From NCBI GenBank assembly GCA_002314145.1, contig DCCG01000035.1:1-47870 (forward strand): DNA of 47,870 nt, read 5' to 3'. Position 1 is the stretch's first letter. Every line of letters begins with the position of its first letter. The DNA comes from Thalassolituus sp. UBA1087 (lineage in GTDB: Bacteria; Pseudomonadota; Gammaproteobacteria; Pseudomonadales; Oceanobacteraceae). Shown here one piece after another: positions 33,159-42,490 of this stretch. Both the position numbers and the translations under genes were made by a program. The notes below the pieces were generated by a model. The model saw only the letters and a list, made by a program, of their open reading frames with translations, made no database searches and had not been told where the DNA came from.

Positions 33159-33862
33159 AATACTGCCGTTTTCTGTTGCCGGAGTTTTGCATCCAGCGCT
33201 GCCAGACGTTGTGGTGTCCCTACATCGACCCAGTCATTGTTCAGGTACTGGCCAAGAATCTGCTGCCGTTCCATCGCCTGGCGTAACAGAGGCGCCAGCG
33301 CGAATTTGCCTGGCTGACATCCATTAAAAAGCTGTGGATGCAGCACACTGATCCCACTGAACGTCAGTCGCGGCGTATCATCGGCTGCGGACGGATTAAT
33401 CACCTTGCCGTCCTGCAGGATAAAATCACCGTCCGGGTTGTGTTCAGGATTATCCACCAGCCATAACCAGCCAAGACCGGTATCCAGTGTTATGTCGTGA
33501 GCGGAACGATAATCCCAGTCCGTCCATACATCACCATTCACTAACAGGAAAGGTTTATCGCCCTGATCACCACCAAGCCGGGGTAAAGCCCGGAAAATTC
33601 CACCGCCGGTTTCCAGTGCTTCGGTTTCCGGCGAATATTCGATACTGGCACCAAAGGCGCGTCCATCCCCCAGCTGCTGTTCGATTTTATGGCCGAGATA
33701 CGCATGATTAATAACCAGCTCGGTAAAACCAGCCGCCACCAGCTTTTCAATGTGATGCACTATCAGGGATTTACCTGCTACCGGCAGCAGTGGTTTGGGA
33801 CACTGATCCGTCAGCGGGGCCATACGGGTGCCGCGGCCGGCGGCAAGAATCATGGCTTTCAT
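33155..33862 (-). CDS. murU: N-acetylmuramate-1-phosphate uridylyltransferase MurU
   Basis: A 235-residue nucleotidyltransferase that makes UDP-MurNAc in the cell-wall recycling route which bypasses de novo synthesis and fosfomycin inhibition. Signature M-I-L-A-A-G-R-G-T-R-M-A-P-L-T lies at the N-terminus, with P-K-P-L-L-P-V and V-N-G-D-V-W-T-D further on. The assignment over a generic sugar nucleotidyltransferase rests on the ATGA overlap with amgK and the conserved gene order amgK-murU. Confidence 0.9.
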   Translation of the reverse strand: MKAMILAAGRGTRMAPLTDQCPKPLLPVAGKSLIVHHIEKLVAAGFTELVINHAYLGHKIEQQLGDGRAFGASIEYSPETEALETGGGIFRALPRLGGDQGDKPFLLVNGDVWTDWDYRSAHDITLDTGLGWLWLVDNPEHNPDGDFILQDGKVINPSAADDTPRLTFSGISVLHPQLFNGCQPGKFALAPLLRQAMERQQILGQYLNNDWVDVGTPQRLAALDAKLRQQKTAVL

Positions 33863-34950
33863 TCGGCACTGCTGTCTCTCTGGTGGCTTTCGTGGCCGGA
33901 TGGCATCAGCGGCCGGAGCTGTTCCAGCGCTGGCATCACCCGCTCATTCAGCCATTCACTGAAGCCCGCCAGTTCGCTGTATCCGCGGCTGATTTCCAGC
34001 AGGTACTGACAGGTGTTGGGAATATCGGCCAGGTAACCGGGTTTACCGTCGCGCAGGTTAAGGCGCGCAAAAATACCGGCGGCTTTTAAATGCCGCTGCA
34101 TACCCATCCAGTCGAAATCGCGCTGAAACTCTTCCCAGCCGGCGAGATAAACGCCCAGTGGTCTGGCTTCTTCCCAGTAATCCGCCGCCAACTCATCCAC
34201 CAGCGACGCCGGCCAGCGCACATAACAATCACGCAACAGAGACACCAGATCATAGGTTGCCGGCCCGGCGACGGCGTCCTGAAAATCAATCACGCCCAGT
34301 TCACCGCTGTTACGCAACATCAGGTTGCGTGAGTGAAAATCGCGGTGAACCACCACCTGACGCTGGGCCAGGGCGCGTTCTTTCAGTAACGCAAACGTCC
34401 GCCCCAGCATTGCCTGCTCTCCCCTGGTGAGGGTCAGGTTCAGCTGCTGCTCACACAACCATTGCGGGAACAGCGACATTTCGGTATCCAGCAACACGGC
34501 ATCGTAGGCAGGGAGATTTTTCAGCGGCAACGTCTGAATATGCAATAACTGGCGGATAGCCTGACGGTAATATTCGCGCACCTGTGCCAGGCTGGTGTCC
34601 TCCTGATGCAGAGCCGGCCAGAGTATCTGATCGCCAAAATCTTCCAGCAGCATAAAGCCGCGTTCAAAATCGTGATCGATCACCCGCGGCACCGCGACTT
34701 CGTGATCTCGCCAGCTGCGGGCGATGGCGACAAACCTCGGGTTATCTTCTTTATCCGGTGGTGCATCCACAGCGATCCAGCTGAATTCTTTATAATGCAG
34801 GCGGAAATAGCGGCGGAAACTGGCATCGCCACTGACCATGGTGACATCAAATTCCGCCTGTGCGGTATCCTGGCTGTCGGTTGTGCTGCTGGCATGCCGT
34901 CGGATTGCATCGGCTGCCCATCGCGCGAGATCGTCCCGGCGCTGATCCAT
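33859..34950 (-). CDS. amgK: N-acetylmuramate/N-acetylglucosamine kinase AmgK
   Basis: A 363-residue aminoglycoside-phosphotransferase-fold kinase that phosphorylates the anomeric carbon of MurNAc and GlcNAc, feeding MurU. The catalytic loop is V-V-H-R-D-F-H-S-R-N-L-M and the metal-binding D-F-Q-D motif is G-V-I-D-F-Q-D-A. The nucleotide-binding N-lobe contains D-A-S-F-R-R-Y-F-R. First gene of amgK-murU-djlA, divergent from lptD. Confidence 0.9.
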   Translation of the reverse strand: MDQRRDDLARWAADAIRRHASSTTDSQDTAQAEFDVTMVSGDASFRRYFRLHYKEFSWIAVDAPPDKEDNPRFVAIARSWRDHEVAVPRVIDHDFERGFMLLEDFGDQILWPALHQEDTSLAQVREYYRQAIRQLLHIQTLPLKNLPAYDAVLLDTEMSLFPQWLCEQQLNLTLTRGEQAMLGRTFALLKERALAQRQVVVHRDFHSRNLMLRNSGELGVIDFQDAVAGPATYDLVSLLRDCYVRWPASLVDELAADYWEEARPLGVYLAGWEEFQRDFDWMGMQRHLKAAGIFARLNLRDGKPGYLADIPNTCQYLLEISRGYSELAGFSEWLNERVMPALEQLRPLMPSGHESHQRDSSAE

Positions 34951-35356
34951 GCTGGCCTCTCAGTGTTCGTCGTTCCGGCCCGTTAACAGAAATTCAGGCG
35001 GGCCGGTTAATGGATAAAATTCGTCAGACACGCGCCGCAGCGGCGGTATTCATGGCGTTATCTGACAGCGAAGCGGTTATCAGCAATACGCGATGCAGGG
35101 CCTGTGATGGCCCTTAACCAAGGCCTCAACGGCCTGCTGTCATGCGGTTGCTGTCGCGCATATTTTTCAGTTCGCTGGCTAAACTTTCGTCATGCGCTGA
35201 GTGCCGGCGCAGACCCGCACTCAGCTGGCTCTGTTAATTCAACTCAACAGGCCCTAAAATTGGGCGCCTTTATGGCTACCGGATATTTCCGGAACCTGCG
35301 GCCGTTTGCAGGGGCTAAGATAACACACTCAATATGGATAGGCGCTACAGCCGCAC
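34951..35356. promoter_or_regulatory. 406-nt divergent regulatory region between amgK and lptD
   Basis: No convincing gene is present. Two perfect inverted repeats stand out: CCGGCCCG-16 nt-CGGGCCGG at 34975-35006 and CTGAGTGC-12 nt-GCACTCAG at 35197-35224. Neither has a T tract. Short GGCCT/AGGCC motifs recur near 35090-35140. The region should hold the promoters of both operons; the best candidate for lptD is listed separately. Confidence 0.5.
35291..35318 (+). promoter_or_regulatory. Candidate sigma-E (RpoE/AlgU)-type promoter of lptD
   Basis: GGAACCT at 35291-35297 and GGCTAA at 35313-35318 resemble the sigma-E elements GGAACTT and GTCTAA. The spacing is near the expected 16 nt and the motif lies about 40 nt before the lptD ATG. 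One conserved T of the -10 is G here. E. coli lptD-surA is sigma-E-controlled, which makes the match more believable. Confidence 0.4.
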
Positions 35357-37798
35357 ATGACTCAGCTTTATCCCGTCAGACATTGCTTTTCGACCGGCCG
35401 TACTCTGCTCTCAACGGCCGTGGTCTGCCTGTTGGGCGGTACTGGTATGCAGGCCTCTGCCGATGACACCATCCCCGCGCTGAGCTGGTACCCGCGTGCA
35501 GAGCTGCCGGCAGAACAGCAACAGTCGCTGCCCGCTTTCTGCAGTGGTGATTACCGCGTGCCGGCCTTTACTGCCTTACCGGACGGGCGCATTGAAGCCG
35601 AAGCCGATCAGTCCACCACAGACCGTGACGGCAACACGGTGTTAACCGGTGACGTGATTATCCGCCAGGCTGATCAGCGTCTGCGGGCAGACACGGTGCG
35701 CTGGAACCAGACCACTTACTCCGGCCAGCTGAGCGGCCATGTATCCCTCGCCAGCCCGGACATGGTTATGCAGGGCGAATCCGCCACCGTGGTCAATGCC
35801 GGCGAACAGGTCAATTTTTATCAGGCGGAGTACTCCGTACCGGCCCGCCACTTCCGCGGCAGTGCCGACAGCATAGAAACGCCGGAGGAAAACCGCCTTA
35901 ATCTCACCAATGCCACCTTCACATTCTGCGAACCTGGCCAGAATGACTGGGATCTGGCGGCCAGTGAACTGAATCTGGACCAGGAAAACGGCATTGGCAG
36001 TGCCTGGCACACACGCCTGCGGATCGCCGAAGTACCGGTACTTTATATACCTTATTACCGCTTCCCGATTGATGACCGCCGCATGACCGGCTTTCTCGAC
36101 CCAAGTTTCGCGGTCAACGGCGCAGGTCAGGCAGAAGATATTCAGATTCCGTTTTACTGGAATATTGCTCCCAACGCCGACGCCACCTTCGTCGCTCACC
36201 ATATCCTTGACCGTGGCATGCTGTGGGAAACTCAGTTACGGCATAAGACCCGCTGGTTCGGTGATGGTGAGCTGAATTACGGCTATCTGGGCCACGATGC
36301 AACCGAAGACGACGAGCGCTGGCTGATCAATTACACCCAATCCGGAAAATTCGGCCAGGGCTGGAGCCATGACTGGGTGTACAATCACCTCAGCGATAAA
36401 GACTATCTGTCGGATATGAACCCTGCGGCAGCGGTCGACCGCACCACCCATATGCCCCGCCGGGGCGTTATCCGCTGGGACCAGCAAGCCTGGCATTTTG
36501 ATATCACTGCCGAAGGTTTCCAGACCATTGATGATTCCATTGCGCTGCGCAACCGGCCCTACCGCCGTCTGCCGCAGCTCAACCTGAGCTACTCCTCACA
36601 GGCCATTAATGATTGGGAAATCGGTCAGACGCTGCAGACAACCCGCTTTACCCGCGAAGACGAAGACGTGATTGGCGACAGCGAGCAGAACTTAACCGGC
36701 TTCGATGCCCTGAACGGCGACCGCGTCCTGTCCGATACCCGCATCGCCTACCCCATGGAATGGCCATTCGGCTTTTTAACGCCCCAGGCAGAATACCGCT
36801 ATCGCCACTACCAGCTGACCAATGACGACGACACACTGGGCGATTTTGATACTCAGGTCAGCCATGGTGTGCCACGTTACAGCCTCGACGGCGGTCTTTA
36901 CTTTGAACGGGAATTCGACTGGTTCGGAGGTGAGTACCAGCAAACCCTGGAACCCCGGCTGTATTGGGTGAAAAGTCCGTTCCTCAGCGGTCAGCAGGAC
37001 ATCCCCAACTTTGACAGCAGCCGCACCACTGTCACCTATAACAGCCTGTTTACCGGCGATCGCTTTACCGGCGGTGACCGTCTGGCCGACCTGGATCAGA
37101 TCAGTGCCGGGGTAACGACGCGCTTTATTAACGATGCCGGGCTGGAACAATTCCGTGCCAGCGCCGGTCGCATCTGGTACAACAGCGACCGCCGCGTACA
37201 GCTGGACGGCAGCAGCATACCTGACGCCGACACCCGCGGCATGTCCAGCCTGCTGGGCGAGGTGGAATGGAACCCGACGCTCAACTGGTCGCTCTATCAT
37301 ACGCTGGAATGGGACAGCTACCGTGACTTTGCCCGTCAGCGCCGTTACGGTGTGCGCTACGAAGATGAAAACAACCATTTTCTCAACGTCGCCACCAATA
37401 CAGTGCAAAGCTGGAATACCACGGATGAAGAGGTCGATACCAGCACCCGCCAGATTGATGCCGGGTTTTTCTGGGCTTTGACAGACAGCTGGGCCATCGT
37501 AGGCCGTCAGTTACGCGATCTGCGTTCCTATGACGCCGATGAACGCCAGCCGATCAGCCCGGTACTGGAATCGCTGGCCGGCTTTGAATACCAGAACTGC
37601 TGCTGGCGGGCGCAGTTTTTGTACCGTGAAACATCACCATCGGATACCGATGCCGATACAGAATACAGCACAGACAAGCGCTACGGCTTTATGCTCAGCA
37701 TCCAGTTAAAAGGGCTGGGCAACTTTGGCAGTGGCTCCGACAGCATCATCAGTGAAGGCATAACCGGATACTCAAGACGACAATATCATGACTATTAA
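35357..37798 (+). CDS. lptD: LPS-assembly protein LptD
   Basis: The 813-residue outer-membrane translocon that, with LptE, inserts LPS in the outer leaflet. A signal peptide (about 1-35) ends Q-A-S-A. An OstA/LptA-like N-terminal domain (about 75-200) precedes a large C-terminal beta-barrel. Cysteines lie in A-F-C-S-G-D-Y, T-F-C-E-P-G-Q and the adjacent pair Q-N-C-C-W-R near the C-terminus. This reproduces the four-Cys disulfide pattern known from E. coli LptD. It overlaps surA by 11 nt, and SurA is the chaperone for this barrel. Confidence 0.95.
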   Translation: MTQLYPVRHCFSTGRTLLSTAVVCLLGGTGMQASADDTIPALSWYPRAELPAEQQQSLPAFCSGDYRVPAFTALPDGRIEAEADQSTTDRDGNTVLTGDVIIRQADQRLRADTVRWNQTTYSGQLSGHVSLASPDMVMQGESATVVNAGEQVNFYQAEYSVPARHFRGSADSIETPEENRLNLTNATFTFCEPGQNDWDLAASELNLDQENGIGSAWHTRLRIAEVPVLYIPYYRFPIDDRRMTGFLDPSFAVNGAGQAEDIQIPFYWNIAPNADATFVAHHILDRGMLWETQLRHKTRWFGDGELNYGYLGHDATEDDERWLINYTQSGKFGQGWSHDWVYNHLSDKDYLSDMNPAAAVDRTTHMPRRGVIRWDQQAWHFDITAEGFQTIDDSIALRNRPYRRLPQLNLSYSSQAINDWEIGQTLQTTRFTREDEDVIGDSEQNLTGFDALNGDRVLSDTRIAYPMEWPFGFLTPQAEYRYRHYQLTNDDDTLGDFDTQVSHGVPRYSLDGGLYFEREFDWFGGEYQQTLEPRLYWVKSPFLSGQQDIPNFDSSRTTVTYNSLFTGDRFTGGDRLADLDQISAGVTTRFINDAGLEQFRASAGRIWYNSDRRVQLDGSSIPDADTRGMSSLLGEVEWNPTLNWSLYHTLEWDSYRDFARQRRYGVRYEDENNHFLNVATNTVQSWNTTDEEVDTSTRQIDAGFFWALTDSWAIVGRQLRDLRSYDADERQPISPVLESLAGFEYQNCCWRAQFLYRETSPSDTDADTEYSTDKRYGFMLSIQLKGLGNFGSGSDSIISEGITGYSRRQYHDY

Positions 37799-39068
37799 GA
37801 ATTTCCTGCTCAACACCCTGCTGGCCGCACTCAGTGTGACCGCCCAGGCCGCCCCACAACTGATTGACGAAGTGGCTGCGGTGGTAGAAGACGACATCAT
37901 TATGCAGAGCGAACTCGACCAGCGGGTGGATATGATCCGCAAACAGAGCAAAGGCCAGGGCCTGCCGCCAGCCGATGTGCTGCGTAATCAGGTACTGGAA
38001 CAGATGATCACCGAGAGTATTCAGTTACAGATGGCCGACCGGGCCGGTGTGCGTATTACAGATGATCAGCTGAATGAAGCGCTGAACCGCATTGCGGCAC
38101 AGAACAAGATGACGCTGGCCCAGTTCCGCAACGCCATGGAAGCTGAAGGCGTGCCCTTTTCCCAGGCCCGTGAACAGATTGAAACAGAAATGCGCATCAG
38201 CCGGGTGCAGCGTTATCAGGTAGGAGAACGCATTCAGATCACTGATCAGGACGTGGATTACTTCCTCGCATCTGATCTGGGCAAAATGGCCTCAGCGGCA
38301 GAGTACCACCTTGGCCATATTCTGATTTCCGTGCCCTCAGAGGCCAGCGCCGACGACCTGAAAAAAGCCAGGGCCAAAGCCGGGCGTCTGGTTAAGTCAC
38401 TGCGCAACGGTGCCGATTTCCGTAAAACAGCCATTGCTGAATCCTCGGGCCGCAATGCACTCAATGGTGGCGATCTGGGCTGGCGCAAAGAAGCCCAGTT
38501 ACCGGGCATCTTTGCCGAGGCGGTGCCCAAACTGAACGCCGGCCAGGTATCCGACCCGATCAAAAGTGCCAGCGGCTACCATATTGTGAAAGTGCTGGAA
38601 AAGCGTGGTGGTACCAGCAAGATGATCACCCAGACCAAAACCCGCCATATTCTGATTCAGACCAATGAGTTGCGCGACCAGCAGGATGCCAGAGAGCTGA
38701 TCCAGACGATTTACCAGCGTCTTAAAGCCGGTGAAGATTTCGCTGCACTGGCGCGCGAATACAGTGATGATCCGGGCAGTGGTGCCAGTGGCGGCGATCT
38801 GGGCTGGGTTAATCCGGGCGATATGGTTCCCGCGTTTGACGCCACCATGCAGGATACCGCTGCCGGACATATCAGCGCCCCCTTTGAAAGCCAGTTTGGC
38901 TGGCACATCCTGAAAGTCGAAGACCGCCGGGAAACCGATGTCGGCGCCGAAAATCAGCGCAATCAGGTGCGCAATATGCTGTACAACCGTCGCTTTGAAG
39001 AAGAGCTGCCCATCTGGCTGCGCAAAATCCGCTCGGAAGCCTACGTTGATATCAAGGCTGATTCATGA
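37788..39068 (+). CDS. surA: Periplasmic chaperone / peptidyl-prolyl isomerase SurA
   Basis: A 426-residue outer-membrane-protein chaperone. Signal peptide 1-21 (A-Q-A cut). The N-terminal chaperone domain starts I-D-E-V-A-A-V-V-E-D-D-I-I. Two parvulin domains follow: P1 at about 170-275 (Y-H-L-G-H-I-L-I; G-G-D-L-G-W-R) and P2 at about 285-385 (R-H-I-L-I; G-G-D-L-G-W-V; F-G-W-H-I-L-K-V). A C-terminal helix completes the chaperone module. Translationally coupled to lptD and to pdxA (ATGA). Confidence 0.96.
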   Translation: MTIKNFLLNTLLAALSVTAQAAPQLIDEVAAVVEDDIIMQSELDQRVDMIRKQSKGQGLPPADVLRNQVLEQMITESIQLQMADRAGVRITDDQLNEALNRIAAQNKMTLAQFRNAMEAEGVPFSQAREQIETEMRISRVQRYQVGERIQITDQDVDYFLASDLGKMASAAEYHLGHILISVPSEASADDLKKARAKAGRLVKSLRNGADFRKTAIAESSGRNALNGGDLGWRKEAQLPGIFAEAVPKLNAGQVSDPIKSASGYHIVKVLEKRGGTSKMITQTKTRHILIQTNELRDQQDARELIQTIYQRLKAGEDFAALAREYSDDPGSGASGGDLGWVNPGDMVPAFDATMQDTAAGHISAPFESQFGWHILKVEDRRETDVGAENQRNQVRNMLYNRRFEEELPIWLRKIRSEAYVDIKADS

Positions 39069-40051
39069 TTGCCCGGCTGGCCATTACGGCGGGTGAACCG
39101 GCCGGTATCGGCCCTGATCTGTGTATTCAGATGGCCCGGGAAGAGCGCCACTGCGAACTGGTGGTCATCGCAGACCCGCTATTACTGCAACAGCGCGCGG
39201 CAGAACTGAATCTGCCGCTCAATATACGCCTGTTTGACCCGGCTGAAGCCCCCCGCATGGATGACCCCGGTACACTCTGTGTGTGCCCGGTGGACCTGCA
39301 CGCACCGGTGACCGCCGGTCAGCTGGATGCGGCCAACAGCCATTATGTGCTGGAAACCCTGAAAACCGCGGTACAGGGCGCTCTGGATAAGCACTGGCAG
39401 GGCATTGTCACCGCCCCGGTGCACAAAGGCATCATCAATGACGCCGGTATTCACTTCAGTGGCCATACCGAATATTTCCGCGACTACTGCGGCGTTGAAG
39501 AAGTGGTCATGATGCTCGCCACCAGCGACCTGCGCGTGGCCTTAGTGACCACTCACCTGCCGCTCAGAGCCGTTGCCGACGCTATTACAGCGGACAGAAT
39601 CAAACGCGTTACGCGCATTCTTCACCACGACCTGAAAACGTTTTTTGCTATCGCTGAGCCACATATTCTGGTCGCCGGGCTTAACCCCCACGCCGGTGAA
39701 GACGGCCATCTGGGGCGTGAAGAACTGGATATTATTATTCCTGCGCTTAACGAACTGCGCGCTGAAGGTATGCACCTCACCGGCCCACTGCCGGCGGATA
39801 CCCTCTATACTCCCAAACATCTTGAACACGCTGACGCAACACTGGCCATGTACCATGATCAGGGCCTGCCGGTTCTGAAATTCCACGGCTTTGGCCGGGC
39901 GGCGAATATCACCCTGGGCATGCCGGTGATCCGCACATCGGTCGACCATGGTACCGCGCTGGATCTGGCAGCCACGGGCAACGCCGATGCCGGCAGCCTG
40001 CATACCGCCATCAACGTCGCACTGCAAATGGCCCAATCTCATGACCGATAA
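39065..40051 (+). CDS. pdxA: 4-hydroxythreonine-4-phosphate dehydrogenase
   Basis: A 328-residue NAD-dependent, metal-requiring enzyme of the DXP-dependent pyridoxal phosphate pathway. N-terminal T-A-G-E-P-A-G-I-G-P-D is diagnostic. The three zinc-binding His lie in S-G-H-T-E-Y-F, G-L-N-P-H-A-G-E-D-G and A-M-Y-H-D-Q-G-L-P. V-T-T-H-L-P-L is also conserved. Start overlaps surA (ATGA); the end overlaps rsmA by 11 nt, giving the usual surA-pdxA-rsmA order. Confidence 0.97.
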   Translation: MIARLAITAGEPAGIGPDLCIQMAREERHCELVVIADPLLLQQRAAELNLPLNIRLFDPAEAPRMDDPGTLCVCPVDLHAPVTAGQLDAANSHYVLETLKTAVQGALDKHWQGIVTAPVHKGIINDAGIHFSGHTEYFRDYCGVEEVVMMLATSDLRVALVTTHLPLRAVADAITADRIKRVTRILHHDLKTFFAIAEPHILVAGLNPHAGEDGHLGREELDIIIPALNELRAEGMHLTGPLPADTLYTPKHLEHADATLAMYHDQGLPVLKFHGFGRAANITLGMPVIRTSVDHGTALDLAATGNADAGSLHTAINVALQMAQSHDR

Positions 40052-40892
40052 ACATATTCCCAAAGCCCACGGCCACAGAGCACGTAAACGCTTTGGTCAG
40101 AACTTTCTGCACGACACCCACGTCATCGATAAAATCGTCCGTGCCATCAATCCGAAGCACAGTGATGCACTGGTGGAAATCGGCCCGGGCATGGGTGCAC
40201 TGACCGAGCCGTTACTGGATGCCTGTGGCAAGCTGGATGTTGTTGAACTGGACCGCGATCTGATTCCGATCCTGCGTACCAAGTTTTTCAACTACCCGGA
40301 GTTCACCATCCACGAAGGGGATGCGCTGAAATTCGACTTCAACACCATCCTCAAGCCAGGTCAGCAGCTGCGTATTGTCGGCAACCTGCCATACAACATT
40401 TCAACACCGCTGATTTTCCATTTTCTGGCACACCACACCATCGTGCAGGACATGCATTTTATGCTGCAGAAAGAGGTCGTCGATCGTCTGGCAGCGGGGC
40501 CGGGCACCTCGGATTACGGCCGTCTGGGCATCATGGCGCAGTATTATTGCAAAGTTGAGCCGTTGTTTATCGTCTCGCCCGGGTCCTTTAATCCGCCGCC
40601 CAAAGTGGATTCCGCCATCGTGCGGCTGTCCCCTTATAACGACCTGCCCTTTCCCGCCAAAGACGTCAAAACCCTGCAACGGGTGGTTCGTGAAGCCTTC
40701 AGCATGCGGCGTAAAACCCTGCGTAATACACTGAAGAACCTGATCAGTGCGGATCAGCTGGAAGCGTTGGGCATCGACAATGGCCTGCGCCCCGAGCGCC
40801 TGTCGCTGCAGGACTATGTGCGCATCGCCGATGCCGTTTATGATCTGCAGCAGCAAAGCAGCGACGAAGACAACAACGGAGAGGCATCATGA
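40041..40892 (+). CDS. rsmA: 16S rRNA adenine(1518/1519) dimethyltransferase
   Basis: RsmA (KsgA), 283 residues, dimethylates two adjacent adenines in the 3' hairpin of 16S rRNA with SAM, a late check in 30S assembly; its loss gives kasugamycin resistance. ATG 40041 starts M-T-D-K-H and leads to R-K-R-F-G-Q-N-F-L. The SAM site is E-I-G-P-G-M-G-A-L-T and the catalytic motif N-L-P-Y-N-I-S. The longer frame from 39948 shadows pdxA. Its stop overlaps the apaG start. Confidence 0.97.
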   Translation: MTDKHIPKAHGHRARKRFGQNFLHDTHVIDKIVRAINPKHSDALVEIGPGMGALTEPLLDACGKLDVVELDRDLIPILRTKFFNYPEFTIHEGDALKFDFNTILKPGQQLRIVGNLPYNISTPLIFHFLAHHTIVQDMHFMLQKEVVDRLAAGPGTSDYGRLGIMAQYYCKVEPLFIVSPGSFNPPPKVDSAIVRLSPYNDLPFPAKDVKTLQRVVREAFSMRRKTLRNTLKNLISADQLEALGIDNGLRPERLSLQDYVRIADAVYDLQQQSSDEDNNGEAS

Positions 40893-41275
40893 GTACCGAC
40901 GAACTCAACGCAAGCATTCATGTGCAGGTTGAGACCGAATACCTGAGTGAACAGTCGGTGCCGGAAGATAAGCGTTTCGTCTTCGCCTATCACATAGCCA
41001 TTACCAATGAGGGCGATCAGGCAGCGACCCTGCGTACCCGCCACTGGTTTATTACGGATGGCAATAATGAGATGCAGGAAGTCAAAGGCGACGGTGTGGT
41101 AGGTGAACAGCCGACCATCGACGCTGGTGAAACCTATCGCTACTCGTCCGGCTCCGTGCTCGCCACAGAAGTGGGCAGCATGCGCGGCTACTATGTTATG
41201 GAAGCCGATGATGGCACCCTGTTCCATGCCACCGTGCCGGTCTTTACGCTGGCAATTCCCCGGGCATTAAACTGA
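40889..41275 (+). CDS. apaG: Co2+/Mg2+ efflux-associated protein ApaG
   Basis: A 128-residue single-domain beta-sandwich protein (fibronectin-III-like fold). Conserved Y-H-I-A-I-T-N-E-G and R-H-W-F-I-T-D-G-N-N segments, G-D-G-V-V-G-E-Q-P and G-S-M-R-G-Y-Y are the family core. The biochemical role is unsettled; mutants in enterics affect cobalt/magnesium handling. Coupled to rsmA by ATGA and followed by apaH, the standard order. Confidence 0.95.
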   Translation: MSTDELNASIHVQVETEYLSEQSVPEDKRFVFAYHIAITNEGDQAATLRTRHWFITDGNNEMQEVKGDGVVGEQPTIDAGETYRYSSGSVLATEVGSMRGYYVMEADDGTLFHATVPVFTLAIPRALN

Positions 41276-41311
41276 TATTCACCGTTCCGCGGTCGACCAG
41301 AAGATTACTAT

Positions 41312-42130
41312 ATGGCAATATACGCATTTGGTGACATTCAAGGCTGTTTCGAACCCCTGCAGCGACTGCTGGACAAAGTCGCGTTTGACCCCCGCTGCGA
41401 CCAGCTTTGGTTTGCCGGCGATCTGGTTAATCGTGGCCCCATGTCGCTGGAGACGCTGAGGTTTATCAAAGGCCTCGGCCACCGGGCCCGCTGTGTGCTG
41501 GGAAATCATGATCTGCACCTGCTCGCCATTCATTATGGCGGTCAATCTGTGCGCAACCACGATACGCTGATGCCCATACTTGGTGCACCGGATCGTGATG
41601 AACTGATGGACTGGCTCAGATTTCAGCCCCTGGTTGTGCTCGACGAAGGCCGCAACTGGTGTATGACCCACGCCGGGATTCCACCCGCCTGGAGTGCACG
41701 CAAGGCCAGACGTCTGGCGCAGGAGGTTGAGGCCGTTCTGCAGGGAGACCAATGCGAGGATTTCTTCCGCAATATGTACGGCAACCTGCCCAATCGCTGG
41801 CAAAAAGGCCTGCGGGGGACAGACCGCCAGCGCCTGATTGTTAATTACCTCACCCGCATGCGCTTTATCAGTGCCGATGGTGAGCTGGATCTGACCAGCA
41901 AAGAAGGGCTTGATACAGCACCGGAAGGCTTCATTCCCTGGTTTGAGGTCGCCGGACGCAAAGCGGCCGGTACACGCCTGCTGTTTGGCCATTGGGCAGC
42001 ACTTGAAGGAAAGGTCACCGTCCCTGATATTTATGCTCTGGATACTGGCTGTGTCTGGGGTGGACAATTATCGGCACTGCGACTCGATGACCAGCAATGG
42101 TTCAGGGTGCCGAGCCAACCGGAGAAATAA
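41312..42130 (+). CDS. apaH: Symmetrical bis(5'-nucleosyl)-tetraphosphatase ApaH
   Basis: A 272-residue PPP-type metallophosphatase that splits Ap4A into two ADP, also acting on Np4-capped RNA. Metal-binding motifs in order: G-D-I-Q-G-C, G-D-L-V-N-R-G-P, G-N-H-D-L-H, and late H residues in C-M-T-H-A-G-I and F-G-H-W-A-A-L-E-G. The SD AGAAGA lies before the ATG. 36 nt after apaG; glpE starts 1 nt after the stop. Confidence 0.97.
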   Translation: MAIYAFGDIQGCFEPLQRLLDKVAFDPRCDQLWFAGDLVNRGPMSLETLRFIKGLGHRARCVLGNHDLHLLAIHYGGQSVRNHDTLMPILGAPDRDELMDWLRFQPLVVLDEGRNWCMTHAGIPPAWSARKARRLAQEVEAVLQGDQCEDFFRNMYGNLPNRWQKGLRGTDRQRLIVNYLTRMRFISADGELDLTSKEGLDTAPEGFIPWFEVAGRKAAGTRLLFGHWAALEGKVTVPDIYALDTGCVWGGQLSALRLDDQQWFRVPSQPEK

Positions 42131-42131
42131 C

Positions 42132-42455
42132 ATGAGTGGTTTTCAGCGTATTACAGCGGGCGACGCCAAGGCCTTAATGGAACAGGGCACCCTGAATGTG
42201 GCCGACATCCGTGATGCCATGAGCTATCAGGCCGGCCACATCCGCAATGCCGAGCGGGTGGATAACGACAACCTGGCCGACTTTATCGATTCAATCCAAA
42301 AAGATGACCCATTACTGGTCTGTTGTTACCACGGTAACTCCAGTCAGGGGGCAGCGCAGTTCTTTGCGGGCCAGGGATTCAGCAAAGTGTACAGTCTGGA
42401 CGGTGGTTTTGAACTCTGGAAAATGGCCTTCCCGGAGCTTACCGAAGCCAACTGA
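42132..42455 (+). CDS. glpE: Thiosulfate sulfurtransferase GlpE
   Basis: A 107-residue single-domain rhodanese that transfers sulfur from thiosulfate to cyanide or thiol acceptors. Catalytic loop C-Y-H-G-N-S-S is the GlpE signature, with V-A-D-I-R-D and G-H-I-R-N-A as the conserved strands. ATG 42132 follows GGAGAAATAAC; the longer frame from 41910 shadows apaH. Last gene of the cluster, closed by a terminator. The link with apaH recurs in related genomes. Confidence 0.93.
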   Translation: MSGFQRITAGDAKALMEQGTLNVADIRDAMSYQAGHIRNAERVDNDNLADFIDSIQKDDPLLVCCYHGNSSQGAAQFFAGQGFSKVYSLDGGFELWKMAFPELTEAN

Positions 42456-42466
42456 TCCCCGCCTTA

Positions 42467-42490
42467 AAGCCCGTATTCACGGGCTTTTTA
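42467..42490 (+). terminator. Intrinsic terminator after glpE
   Basis: AAAGCCCGT-attc-ACGGGCTTT followed by two more T: a perfect 9-bp stem 12 nt after the glpE stop. It ends the lptD-to-glpE operon. Confidence 0.9.

Noticed and set aside
35104..35466. 120-codon open frame before lptD
   Set aside because: Overlaps the lptD signal-peptide region in another frame and has no recognisable domain; contains the candidate sigma-E promoter.
41279..42067. 262-codon minus-strand open frame opposite apaH
   Set aside because: Exact antisense of apaH, whose phosphatase motifs are complete on the plus strand.
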